Below the pieces are notes generated by a model, which saw nothing but the letters and a program-made list of their open reading frames with translations, made no database searches and had not been told where the DNA came from. Both the position numbers and the translations under genes were made by a program. Of a stretch of 64,000 bases of DNA, positions 42,451-54,129 are shown in pieces. The DNA lies in assembly GCA_021234155.1 (NCBI GenBank), contig JAJEKV010000073.1:964001-1028000 (forward strand), in the 5' to 3' direction. Source of the stretch: Isoetes taiwanensis. Lineage: Eukaryota; Streptophyta; Lycopodiopsida; Isoetales; Isoetaceae. Within the stretch, counting starts at the first letter, position 1, and each line of letters begins with the position of its first letter.

Positions 42451-43867
42451 GTAAAATCGCTAGTGGGGTACAACTTTTGGCGAAGCATTTAAGCACTTTA
42501 AGTGCTGAAACTCGCGGACGTCGAAGCCCGTCATGCCCTTCTCCCTCCTTTTCCCCTGGGCGCGAAAAAAACTTCGGATCGGTGTTTCATCGTTGATGAT
42601 GGAGGCATGGAGCGGATGATTTCCACAAACATCGAGGTCCGTGCAACCGGGGTGAAGAAGCCGCCACGAGGAAGAAACTTGGTTGGAAAATAATGTCACG
42701 GATCGAGATTGGGATTCTGTTTGGACAAAGAAGTTGAACAAGGGAAAGATAAAATGGCACTGTGCAAAGGAGCATCTTCAAGAGAAGTTGGAAACACTCT
42801 GCCGAAAAATCTACAAGAATTGTCACAACAAAGAAGTAAGAAAGCAACTGGCCCTTGCTTTTGCGTTTGAAAATTGCACTAGATCAATAGTTGCACCCGA
42901 GGAACACAAAGTAACCGGGCTGCATTTCTTTGGCAATGCCAAAGATACCACAACAATAGACAAGTAAAAACAGAGGCGATGTTGTAGCACATGTTAGGAA
43001 AACTGAAATGAAGGCAAAGCCAAAGGTGGCAATTTGGATCAAATGAGATCGGTGCATGTGATGAAAACATAAAAACCTTAGAGAATGCAAAGATGGGAGA
43101 TTGGAAAATCAGTTTTACTTATCACAAAGAATCGGGAAGCGAGAGGAAGTGAGCTGAAAGGCAATGAGAAGGCCTCGAATTACAGAAAATGATGTTGGAA
43201 GAGGCCGAGAACGGTTTAAGACAGCCACAAATGATTTGGCTACAAAGCGGGGAGGAGTTCAAGCTTAATCCAAACCGTGAGTTGGAGGCAGAAATTAAAG
43301 ATTTGGAGCGGTCGTCCGGATGGAAACTTGGCATGGAACAAGGTACAAAAAGCAATGAACCCTACATCCGTTAATGAGCGGGTCAAATGTAAACTCAAAC
43401 TTGAGGAGGAGTTAAAAGTTCTCGAAGAAGAACAGAGACTTACGCAATTCTACATAAACAATTTGTGGAAGCTGAAAATGGATACTCACGCAACATTTAG
43501 CATCTCTACTATTATATGAGATAAGTTGTTAGTGGAAGATCCATTTTATACATGTTCAAAGATGTGGTGCGGAATTCACTAAAGCTTACGGGGGTTAAGT
43601 TTAGCAATCGAATTGCCAACATGAGTATCATATAGCTTGTTGTTCATTGTTGAGAGGAGGACAATGTATTCATGGTTGCCCCGAAAGGTGCGGAGGGTGT
43701 ATTTGATGAGCTAGGTTTTGGCCATGTTGCGTGTGCTTCAAATAGTACACCAAAAAGGATGTGTTAATCCGATCCGCAATTGAGGTCTCACACTTCGGGG
43801 TTCAAAGAAGGACAATGGTGCCATTTGAAGATGCACAACACCTGCAAAGTCCGGAGTACAGTCAATT
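42451..43867 (+). other. Unrecognised, partly open DNA
   Basis: Two plus-strand frames have coding-like composition: 42683-42967 (KIKWHCAKEHLQEKLETLCR and NKEVRKQLALAFAFENCTRS) and 43189-43374 (EEAENGLRQPQMIWLQSGEE, LEAEIKDLERSSGW). They are broken by stops and I do not recognise the family. They may be the decayed 5' part of the downstream gene or of an unknown transposon gene. Confidence 0.35.
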
Positions 43868-45198
43868 GTGACTGATTTGAATGCAACAGCAGAACCACCA
43901 CCACCAGTCCAAGAAGCTGTCCAAGAAGCTATAGAGGAAGCTGTAAACACAGCACCAGTTGTAAACACAGCACCAGTTGTGGAAAAAACAACAGACCCGA
44001 TTGTACACACTGAAGCACCTAAGGAAGTTGAGGGAGTAATTCCATCGGATGAGGGCAACTTGGGTGAATATTTGCCAAAAGGAAAGGGCAGAAGAACAAA
44101 GAGGGGTAAGCTGGAGGATAGCAAAGAAGTTGTTCAGGCTACAAGAAAGAGAACAAGAAGTAGCTATGCAAAAGATGCAGGAAGCAGTCTCAATCATGAC
44201 ACCACACCTATCGAAGTGTGTTCTGAAGAAAATGCAGGATCAGGCCCTCAAGTTTCAGGTGAGCCTGATCTTCAACAAGTGATTGCTGCCCTTAATAACC
44301 CTGGAGGGTCAGTGTGGGCATTGCTGGGCAAGCCCAGAAATAGTGTTGCTTAAAACATTGAATATTATTGATTTTCTTTTGTTGCATTCGCTGTAGGATT
44401 ACCAGTTGATTCTGTTAGGTCAGAGAATCCTGCTTTGTTGATCTGAGAAAGGTTTCCACATTCAACCCATTTTTCATTTTCATCTTCATCTATTTATTCA
44501 TGTAGTAATTCCTGTTGTGTAGGTATTCAGGATGTTCCAATGTACTAAATATTGATTTGGCAGCAAAAGATAAACTCATTGTCTTGGATTTAAATGGTGT
44601 GTTGGTAAAAACATTTGGTGCAAATGAACACATATGCTTGGAAGCAGGATTGACAATGACATACACTAGCAGAAAGAAAGTGATATTCAGACCAGAAGCA
44701 GTGTTCTTCTTGAAGACTTTGTTACAGAAGTGTTGTGTTGGTATATGGTCATCAATGCAACTCTCTAATGTGGAAGATGTGCTGCAAGTACTATGTCCAG
44801 ATTTGAGGGACGGATTTCAATTTGTATGGGGACAGGAAAAATGTGTGCAGACCAGTTTTCACCACCCTAACAAACCTGGCTGTCCAGTCATGATGAAGCC
44901 ACTTGGGAAAATATATGAGTCATACCCAAGATTCAAAGGTAAGACTTTGCTTCTTGATGATTCATTATACAAGACTTATCTTAGCAGTCCCTTGAAATTT
45001 CTGCAGGTACCTGCATTCAAGATGGATGTCTATGATGAAGTGCTAACAGTACTCACCCCAAATATAGAAGAAATACTGCAGGCCAAGACTGAGGAAAAAA
45101 TGAAGTTACTGGTGAAGAACACACACAGATACAAGCCCTGGCCTAAGACAGATAGAAAGATTATGAAGCTATGCTTGGAAAGACTTTCTGGAAAATAA
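43868..45198 (+). CDS. FCP1/NIF-like HAD phosphatase-domain protein, partial model
   Basis: A proposed first exon (43868-44308) encodes an acidic and then basic low-complexity region with possible nuclear signals (KGKGRRTKRGK, RKRTRSS) and a VNTAPVV repeat. The second exon (44523-45198) encodes an FCP1-homology domain: KLIVLDLNGVLVKTF, FRPEAVFFLKTLLQKC, GIWSSMQLSNVEDVLQ and KGKTLLLDDSLYKTYL. The family removes phosphate from proteins, FCP1 itself from the RNA polymerase II tail. The first motif reads DLNG where DLDG is usual, so the second aspartate is missing and activity is doubtful. A donor GG/GTCAGT at 44309 and acceptor at 44522 keep the frame. The true start is uncertain. Confidence 0.6.
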
Positions 45199-48100
45199 TT
45201 GCAGTTCTGCAGGTTTGTGAAGGAGGAATTGGAGAAGGTTCATGGTGTTGAAGATTGTCATTCTCCATGATTATTGGCCTGATTGTCATTTATTTAGGCC
45301 AAGGAATCCTACACTTTTTATGTACCATTCATGCTTGCAAAATGGAGCTTGAGGGTCCTTTTCCATTGACAGACAAACCATCTTCCTTTGAAGAATTTAG
45401 GTTTTCTAGACCAGGTATTCTCCTAAATCTTTATGGTTTTCTTTGTTCGCGCAATCTCATTTATTACTCTTCATAAATATGATAGCATCCTCACATTGCA
45501 TATTAGTCACAGATTATTTTTCTAATACTGATTTGCTTTTGCCTTTTGGTAACGTGGAAACTCTAGCAAGTTCTTTGCCAGGGGTTGTTAAGCTTTAGAC
45601 AACCATAATAACATCTTGAAGACATCTTTTAATTGCATTCCTGCCAAACATCTCCAGTGCTTTTGTACCAATCTATTTCAGGGTGCCCTCCAATGCACTC
45701 TCCATGGGACCACATCTCATGCCAGAAGCTGGACAAAAATACTGCATGCCTCTACAAGTGAATCACATGTATTACATGGACACAAATATTACACTTTTCA
45801 TACATGTGATCCCACTATGAATTCCACGGAGTATGTACCATGCTGTACACAATTATTCTGCATTTTCTGATAGGCAGTTGTGATTTGGTCCACATTTTCA
45901 GCATACCCAATTTTATTTCTTCTCTTCTAACAATTTGAAAAGTGCAAACCATATGCTCAATCAAGAGTTATTCTACATCAGTCTGCCTCCCTGTCCATAT
46001 AGAACTCAAGTTATGCTCGCCCTTTACCTATGGCTGCTGAAAATAAAGGTAAACAAATTTGAAGTCACATCTTCCATTTGCATTCCTTCAAAATATTCTA
46101 GTGCTTCTTCACCGAGTTTATTGTCAAGCTATGGTTGCAACCACATCTCATATTGGAGGCTAGTGAAAACATTTTACATTCACATATTGGAAACCGGAAA
46201 GAAGGTATATATGATTTTGTGCTTTCTGCCTGTTACACTCATGTGAGAGTGTGTTAACGAACCAAACCATGTACATGCAATAAGCACCCCATTTTCTTCT
46301 ACCCCATTTGTATGCCATGCTATGTAAGCTTTGGACAAGAAAAGAAATTTGTAGTATCTCCATCTAAAGGACTGTGTACTCCAGAGGAAAATCATGCCTT
46401 TCAGCTCAAAGTTTGGAGCTCTTTGAGCAGAGATTTTTGCAGAGGTTTTTTTGGATTATCTTGGTCTTCAAGTGCATCATCTGCAACAGATTCTTTATAT
46501 TTTGACTATCTCTATCTCCACATATCTGAGATACAACTTTTCTTGTTTGCTTCTATTTCTATCTTGTGTTTTATTTGCAGTACTATTTGTATCTAGTTGT
46601 TTTGCGATTCTTCTATGGCATGGCATGTTCTCCAGCACAATTAGAAATTCCAAAAAGAGGTCACGCCTTGTCTTTTACCGTAGTACGTTGGCATTTCGTT
46701 CTATCTTTTTGTGAATCCCACTATTTTGGTACTCTGTTCTGATTCTTCATCTGTGTATACTGAATTGCTTAAGAGACTCCGACGAGGGGAGTCTAGCTTC
46801 AAGTAAGTATATGGCAAATGGAAGTACACTGGCATTGCTTTTTGGGTGAACAAGCAAGTCTAGGATATGTATATTCGTGCTTAGAAATAATGCATTTTTT
46901 TCCAACATGATTTTTTGAACACTACAATACTATTGTAGTAGAACTCCAAATCCCATGTTTAAATAATATTATCCAGAGCTAACTTGATTGGAAGATCGTG
47001 TATGTTTGACATAAGAATTTGCACAATAAACCAAAATTATTGGTTCTTAAGAGATAATAAATTAAAAGTATTGGTTATTAAGAGATAGACATCCCCCACA
47101 AGATATTTTAACTTTCAACACGAGATATCAAATGCAATCCAAAATATTTATCGATCTAGACAAAAGCTAAAGAAAACTCACCAAAAAAACTAATTACAAT
47201 CTGGAATCCAAATTCCTTCGATAGTGTACTATAAAATATTGATTTCCTTATTATATTCCTTATCTTAAATATTAGCTCGATGACAACCATTTCACAGTAA
47301 ACCTAAAATGTAGCTTTTTCCAGCAGGTTTAGGGTTTAAAGTTTACCAAGTCAAAATACCTAATTATTTTGACCTTGCCTTAGGGTTTAAAGTTTACCAA
47401 GTCAACATACCTAATTAGTTTGACCTTGCCAAAGTCTTCTGGTGTGCCTTTTGCTAGTTTTTTTTTTTTTTTTAATTGAAGGTTGTAGTGTTTGCTATAT
47501 CCACATGAACATAGTCCCGCCATCTACAACTCAGCTGATGCCAAAAAGTTTGCTATTACCATCATTTAGATATAGATGTTTTCCACATACAAATTATCTA
47601 GGCATATATTGGTCCACACTGTAGTCCTTTTTGTCATAGAAAATTCCGCCATATCATATAGATGCCATTCAACATGTTATCACATATCATTCAACTGCTT
47701 TCCATACACATTACAATCGTCCTAGAATCTTAAACATCAATCATGCCCACTCCAATTCTTCTCCATCAGCAATCTAGCATACACATCCTTGGCATCTTTG
47801 TGAAAGCATGAAAATGAACTCAATCCACGCATGGAGATGAACTTTGGGAGAATGTTAGAACATTGTAGGATATAGAGCCATTGTCCAAATTATTATCACT
47901 CTTGCAGAAGAAGCAATTGTCACTTAAAATTTTGCACTTGTTTAGTTGTCTTGCAGGTCTATAATGATGGCGCTTACACTTCCGCTCATATGTCCGCCGT
48001 AAATGAACATGAACTGTTATGAACACGAACACCTTCAACAACTCCAACAAAATGCTATCTATATGTTGAACACAGTTGATTATCATGCTCAAAATTATAA

Positions 48101-48773
48101 ATTTGATGAAAAGAGTTATGCTCAGCAATAAAGAAGCACCAGATAATAGTATTTTTGAAACACAAAGCATAAGCCACTACAAATTTATCCAATGAACATC
48201 ATCTCCTAATGTCAGATACTGATGTGATCACTGGAAACATATCTACAACCAACCATTACACATATCCTCTCAAGAAACATGTCCAAACAAACAACTTGTA
48301 GGACCGCCATAATTCACAAAAAAAGTTAGCAAGTATTATATGCAAAGCCATGTCCCTCACAGTCAACTTGATCCTGTATTCTGCGTCTGGGGGCCATTAA
48401 CAACCTGCTAAGCCTATTGACATTCCACTTTCTGTAGCGAGCGGTATTGCAATTTGTCATTTTCATCATTTCTAATGATCTGGCCACGTACTTAACAGAA
48501 TTGTGCACATTATTCTTTCATATTATTGCTTACATGATAAAAGCAGCATGCATGCCATCCATTCAGACATTGTATTGTAATTTCTGCTCCTGAACCAACA
48601 AACTTCAGGTGTCCATTTGTTACTCTATACTGAAAATTTACACATGGTCATGCCACCATAATAATGCAAAAATTGGAGAACAAATAATGGTATTTCTACT
48701 TGCCATGTCAGATAACATATCAATCTATGGGCCATAAGCATAACAAATAGACCTCTATTAAGACAACAACGAA
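45199..48773. other. Long intergenic stretch, no gene recognised
   Basis: AT-rich DNA with only short frames. About 45620-45770 and 46070-46200 look like diverged copies of each other (TTGCATTCCT..AAA..AT, then CCACATCTCAT). The only clear local repeat is the 51-bp tandem at 47329. A T run of about 17 occurs near 47458. Confidence 0.45.
47329..47430. repeat. Tandem duplication, 51-bp unit, two copies
   Basis: TTAGGGTTTAAAGTTTACCA ... TTTTGACCTTGCC occurs twice head to tail with two or three differences. Confidence 0.88.
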
Positions 48774-50720
48774 ATGGAATTGTACCTCTTTTACACAGCC
48801 GCCATCTTTGCCAATTTGTCAAGAGCCTCGGTCGAGCTACATCAGGGTCAGATGGTGTACCTTCGTGTGATCTTTCCTGCAAATCTGAAAAGAAAAGCAA
48901 TATTTCCATTCCTAGCAGGAAAGAAACCAAAGCTCTCCCCAAGATACAGTGGTCCTTATAAATTGTAAAAGTATATTGATGTTGCCTTCAAGTTGCAACT
49001 TCCACCGAATCAAAACTTAGATCTTCCTAAGTCTTCTGCTGTATGGAATATTGATTCAAATGCTACCAAAGTCTTGTTTCTTAATGTCTGGAATTCTTAT
49101 GCTTCCAAGAAAATATCCTTCTTTAGTTGGCTTATTGCCAATAAAAGCATTCCATGTCTAAAGGTTGTTGCTACTAGAAATCCTAATTTGTCTGCTAATT
49201 GTCTCTTGAATTGTAATAATATAGAAGATTTGGAGCATATTTTCGTTTGTTCAAAATTGAACCCTTTATGGTCTTGGTTTAATAGATAGTTTGGTCATTA
49301 TGACAAATCTTCCATCATCAGCTTCCTGCAAGAAAATGACACTTACAAAAATACTATTGTTTTTTTTAACTCTCTGGAATATCTAGAAGTCGAGAAACAG
49401 GTGCTTCTATGGTCATAAAAGGTTTTCTTTGACATGGATTAAACTGTATATTAAATAGAATATTGAGCTTTGTGCTACAGCTCATAGCAAGGTTTATGCT
49501 GATAATTATGACAGGTGTTGGGATCAACTTGGTGAATATGTTGGGTATCATAATTTATTTATATCAAGAATTCAATTTAGAGATACTAACTAAAGCTTCA
49601 TTCATAGGATATATGGAGCTCTGCAGAGGACCTCATACAAATAGATATTTTATAACTACTGACGGCTCTTCTTTGAGAAATGAGGTTGCAAGATATGGTG
49701 TTGACAGGTTACATGAACATCAGGTCTGTTATCCCCCAAATAATCAGTGGACAGTGAGACATGATTTATGAAAATGAGGTTAGAAAATCAGTTGAAAGAG
49801 TATGGGCACCTTTACAAGGGAAGTGATGCAAATGGTATACATGTTCTGGTTCATTGAAAAGCATCAACAAGAATTTACTGATAGACAGTTCTTGAGATAC
49901 AGAGAAATGTACTATACTCACAGGATGCTTGCTGACAGCTATGGTTCCTTGATTCTTCTTATGGTGCAGCAGGATTATTTTATATTGATAAGAGACCAGT
50001 TATGGATGGTTGAAACCTACACTCTTGGAACCTCTGCCAAATTCACTTCTCGTTATAATCTGCTCTTCTTCTCTGATGATCCAAATGACAAGAGAATTCC
50101 TACTATCCCCTCCAACAAAATTAACAGCATTGCCTCTCTCTGGTTGCAGTAATTTTGTTTGTGTTTGCAGGTCAATTAGTTCTTTCAGCGATATATTAGG
50201 CATGGGATGTCCAAGTTCTACATACTTCATGATCACATCTATCTTCCAAGGCTTTTGATCCGAGGTTTCTTTAGCTTTGCTGGCTGTCTTTTTTTTCAAG
50301 AGAATACTTGAATTTTGAGATTCAATCCTTCTTCAAGTTCTCTCCAGCTATCCTATTACTTTGTTGTTTTACATATTGCTGTTAAGCCCATATGAGGACT
50401 TAACAAAACTTTCTATGGTTTTCCTTAATAAATGAAAAAATCATCTCGTACCTTCAAAAAGTTGCAACTTCCACCGAATGTGGACGTTCATCCTGTTTTT
50501 CATGTGAGCCAGTTGCGACCAGCTCGTGGAAAAATGGCGAATGTTGTGCCTTCTAAGGAACACGTGGTGGAGTTGGATAGAATTCCTATTCCTGAAAGAA
50601 TATTGAATTCCCGGATAGCACAGATCCGCCAGAGGGACCAGATGGAATTCCTAGTGAAGTGGAAACATAGACCTGTCCCAGAAGCATTATGGGAGGGCCG
50701 TGCTAGTGGATCCATATGCG
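48774..50720 (+). mobile_element. Chromodomain Gypsy element, 3' end of pol, split by a LINE
   Basis: Upstream of the break (48860-48990) the frame reads GQMVYLRVIFPANL ... KPKLSPRYSGPYKL, the segment after a Gypsy integrase. Downstream of the break (50459-50700) it reads LQLPPNVDVHPVFHVSQLRP and then a chromodomain, MEFLVKWKHRPVPEALWE. Chromoviruses use this domain to target chromatin. The two parts are one coding stretch interrupted by the LINE at 49011-50458. No RT or integrase core is present, so only the 3' end survives. Confidence 0.8.
49011..50458 (+). mobile_element. L1-type LINE, 5'-truncated, 21-bp TSD
   Basis: It lies between two exact copies of a 21-bp sequence starting AAGTTGCAACTTCCACCGAA (48990-49010 and 50459-50479). 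The 5' part (49040-49289) reads KVLFLNVWNSYASKKISFFS and NCNNIEDLEHIFVCSKLNPL, a zf-RVT-type C-terminal ORF2 domain. The 3' end has a TTCCTTAATAAATGAAA signal-like stretch and a short A-rich tail. It is broken and diverged. Confidence 0.88.
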
Positions 50721-51001
50721 AGAGAGCGAGCAATGGCGATACTAGAAGCCCTTTCAAAATCGCCGTTGCCTCCAATGACAGGAAGGGTTCTTTGGGAAGC
50801 AAGCTCGTTGCTGGTTCCAAAGACGCTGATATTGCCCTTGTATTTGTCGCTTTCCAACACTGCAGAATAACACGAAAGGAAGGTTATTCCATCCAGCGAA
50901 ATCGAGGTAAAGCTTCCCCTCATCCTTCATTCGGGTTGTTTCTTTGCCTGAATATGAAGCTCAGGGGGTATGGCAACCAGATTTGGACAATTTTTGCTTA
51001 A
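50432..51001 (+). pseudogene. Chromodomain of the split Gypsy element
   Basis: The frame has HPVFHVSQLRP, the conserved link before the chromodomain, and then IPERILNSRIAQIRQRDQME, FLVKWKHRP and EALWE. The true Gypsy part is about 50459-50700; the preceding bases are the LINE tail and the rest is unassigned. Confidence 0.8.
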
Positions 51002-51299
51002 TTTATAGCAGATTCTTCAATTTGTTAGCAGAATGGTGAAGGGATTTGGTTTGAATATGGAGCATCAAAGCCCTATAGTGTAGCCGGATCAAGAGGATTG
51101 AGAAGGTTTAGAAGAACGTGCTGTATTTTTCTAAACTGCGGCATTCATCAAGGCTGTCTTTTGTTTGTCCTTATTTCCTTCGTACATCGCATTGACGGTA
51201 ATATTAAAAGCATCTGAATTTTGTATTTTTTTTCTTTTCTTCTGTTCATATTTAATTTATTATTGTCGTATTTTATTTAGTATTTTATTAGGCCTTGTT
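50721..51299. other. Flank of the Gypsy fragment, no gene assigned
   Basis: The frame of 50432-51001 stays open through KIAVASNDRKGSLGSKLVAG and HCRITRKEGYSIQRNRGK, but I cannot assign it. It could be Gypsy tail or LTR-adjacent DNA. AT-rich after 51000. Confidence 0.35.
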
Positions 51300-51375
51300 G
51301 AAAAATGGGAGGCTTGAACTCAGTTCTCAAGGTTAAAGCCAAAAGCTTTATCCATTGATCTCTTGGGCAGTGCCA
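51300..51375 (-). mobile_element. SINE head, tRNA-derived
   Basis: On the minus strand ATCAATGGATAAAGC (A-box-like) is followed about 36 bases later by GAGTTCAAGCC (B-box-like), the spacing of a Pol III tRNA promoter. The fold is not a sound tRNA, so a SINE head is the better call. Confidence 0.5.
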
Positions 51376-51482
51376 TAGAAATCCAACCAATTTTTTACAA
51401 TGTTAAATGCTATTACTTCTTTCAAGGTTACTTCATCTTCATCTCGCCTGGTGGTGAATTGAATTTTTCGTTACCGAATTAT

Positions 51483-51606
51483 GCAATAGATATATGTGAT
51501 AGATATATGAACGGTGTTGAAGAAGAAGAGGAAGAAGCATTCTTTGCATAGATATATGCGATAGATATATGAACGGTGTTGAAGAAGAAGAGGAAGAAGC
51601 ATTACT
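51483..51606. repeat. Tandem duplication, about 62-bp unit, two copies
   Basis: The unit GATAGATATATGAACGGTGT followed by a GAAGAAGAAGAGGAAGAAGC purine run occurs twice in a row with very few differences. Confidence 0.88.
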
Positions 51607-51749
51607 TAGCAAAGAAGAGAAAGAAGCAATTTTTACGTCATGCCACTTGGCAGCATCTCTTTAGATATATGACACACACACCACTTTAACATTGCTTAGT
51701 TGTGTAATAGTTGTGTCCTGCCCCCAACCACCTTACATTGAATGCGACT

Positions 51750-51835
51750 CTGGGTGGCCTCGAACTCAAGACATATTTGTTCTAGGACTAGTGTGTTGCC
51801 ACTAGACCAAACGTCCAAGCACAATCATAATCATA
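51750..51835 (-). mobile_element. SINE head, tRNA-derived
   Basis: On the minus strand TTTGGTCTAGTGGCAAC (A box) is followed by TTGAGTTCGAGGCCACC (B box), about 30 bases apart. It resembles tRNA-derived SINEs in plants more than a working tRNA gene because no acceptor stem forms. Confidence 0.55.
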
Positions 51836-51958
51836 ATCATCCACTAGAATAGGATAACTGATTAACTCATGCAAGTATTGTATTGTTTTGAACTAGCAAT
51901 TTTGATTGATTGAGAAAACATGACTTTAAAGTATGATTTAAGCCGCTTCACCCTCGGG

Positions 51959-51979
51959 TCACGGAGGGCAACCCTCCGT
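51959..51979. repeat. Small perfect hairpin
   Basis: CACGGAGGG-CAA-CCCTCCGTG is a 9-bp stem with a 3-base loop, just before the larger inverted repeat. Confidence 0.7.
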
Positions 51980-51993
51980 GCGCAGCATCTTGT

Positions 51994-52121
51994 AATTTTT
52001 GTGTGTGGCTAGCTTGCAAATGTGCAGCTACCCACTCTAAACCATTGTAGAAAATTGCTGAGGCTCTACAAATGGTTTAGAGTGGGTATTTGCACATTTG
52101 CAAACTACTCCCACACAAAAA
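51994..52121. repeat. Long hairpin, about 57-bp arms (MITE or small-RNA precursor-like)
   Basis: The left arm (TTTTTGTGTGTGGCTAGCTT ... CCCACTCTAAACCATTGTAGA) and the right arm (inverted) pair with a few mismatches and bulges around a short loop (about 13 bases, AAATTGCTGAGGC). Short loop plus long imperfect stem is the shape of plant miRNA precursors and of young MITEs. Confidence 0.82.
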
Positions 52122-52479
52122 TGAAAAACGAGGGGAATATCCAGCTATATAATCTGGACCCTAAAATTAAAATTTCCTATAGATATTGGCTAGTGTACCT
52201 GCCGAGAGCTTATCGCCAGGATTAAAAAACCTTGCTCTTTCGGGCTCGGCAAGGGGTTTAGACAAAACATAAGACTGCTAAAAATGCTCCCATAAAAAAT
52301 CCCCCGATGCAGAACCTAAGTCGCGCATCTACTATACTTGCACATCACCAATACTAGAACACAATAATTATGAAACAAAACCCCGAAAAGCGAGGGGCTG
52401 GTCACATGTGTCATGCAATAATTTAAAAATAACATTTACATGAATATACAACAATTAAGGAAGGGAGAGTGGGAAAATA

Positions 52480-53060
52480 AGGATACTACTGAGAGATGAG
52501 AAAGCACTGATGAGAAGCCAATGATGAACCCTACAATAAACAGTGATCTCTCCACCAGACTAGTAGCCCAAAAATGCATGCAATGCACGGATGCTTGTTT
52601 TGCACAAGACTTTCGATCCGATACTCACATCGATAGCATTCTCGTGCTGGAACTCGCAAGATACAACATCATCCCAATACCAGAGAACTTCCAGTTTCAA
52701 CAAACTAGATCTGAGGTGAAGGACAAGGGATTGTCCCACGTACGAATAAGAATAGAATAGAATAGTTTTTTTTTTTCAGTTGTTTCCACTTATTTTAGTC
52801 ATTTTCTTTGTGAAAACAGGATCAAACGCCAAGAAAAGTCAATCCATGCAAGAAGAAGCACGTCCTTCGTATGAGATCATAGAAATGAAACAAGGGTACT
52901 ACTGAGAGATGAGAAAGCGCCGATGAGAAGCCGATGAACACTGTGCAATAAATAGTGATCTTCCCACCAAATTAGTGGCCCAAAAATGCATGAGATTCAT
53001 ACACATACATAGATGCTCGTCTTCCACGAGAATCCCGATTCGAATATGAATCGATAGCAT
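52480..53060. repeat. Direct repeat, about 165-bp unit, two diverged copies
   Basis: TACTACTGAGAGATGAGAAA through CATCGATAGCATT at about 52483-52640 recurs at about 52897-53065 with roughly 75-80% identity by eye. Neither copy codes. A (GAATA)3 run and T run lie between them (52745-52778). Confidence 0.75.
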
Positions 53061-54129
53061 TTGCTAACAACCGATGAAGTGGACCACAATTGGCTATTTA
53101 TAAGTAGACATATGCGAGGACACTCTTTGTTAGGGACACCTTAGATGCTGATGATAACCCAGGTTGGGAGCTGATAATGCAGCTCTGAAAGGGCATCAAA
53201 GCCCTGATAATCCAGTCGTCTGTGTCAAAGCTAGGCCTACCAGTAAAGGGACTAAACACCCATATTTGCTTCTTATAGCAAATAAACTAGCTCGCATAGG
53301 TTTTTATCCCCTTTCTTCTCCATCACCCTAAAGATTGCATACTGCCAAAAACAATGCTTTATAAAACCCTCAAGATGATCATGGTCCTATAACCCTCGAG
53401 GCCACTAGGGTTATCGGCATAGTTAGTTATTGGCGTAATCATCAAGACGAAAGCTAAAAGGCAATTATTATCATGGATTTGATAACCCTTAGAGGCAATT
53501 ATCATGATGGATTTGATATCCTAGTCAATCTGAGCCGTGGAACTGATAATCTTGGGAGTGATGGATTACAATGGATTACAAGAAATCATCTCTGCTCCAA
53601 TCCAAGGGTAGACTTTGCTCCTATGACATCAATACGAAATGGAGCCATCACCTTGTTTTTAATTATCACACAATGGCATAAGAATCTTGTAAAGTGATAT
53701 TGAAATGTGTACAATCCCCTTCCAGGTCTTTGCGATGCTATATATTGACTATGTTCACATTACAATAAGATTTCTAAGCAATATAACATCAGTTCAATGT
53801 ATTGAATGTGTTTGGGCATTACACAAACAAACAATATTTACACTGGCTGTCAATGGTGATTCCAATTTCCATAAGCCAGAGGCACAGCTCAGTTTTCCAC
53901 TTAGGCACGGACTCAAGATAGGCATTGGTAAAAAGTATTGCCCTGATCCATATAGAAGGGATTCTTGTGTGATGCAATGAACCAAATACAAGAGCATTTT
54001 GCTCCTCTTCGAATGCATACAATAGCAAACTTCGCAAAGCTCGAACAATTATTGTACAGCACAGAGCTACATAACATCACCGAGCCATGAACAGGCAGCT
54101 GCTTGCTAGAAGAAAAATAACAGTTCCTG
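53061..54129. other. 3' flank of the formin gene, no gene seen
   Basis: AT-rich DNA with a short imperfect duplication (GGCAATTATTATCATGGATTTGATAACC.. near 53461 and 53495). It includes the 3' UTR of the formin on the minus strand, whose end I cannot place. Confidence 0.5.

Noticed and set aside
47329-47430. TTTAGGGTTTA words suggesting telomere repeat
   Set aside because: Only single TTTAGGG units occur, inside a 51-bp tandem duplication; there is no telomeric array.
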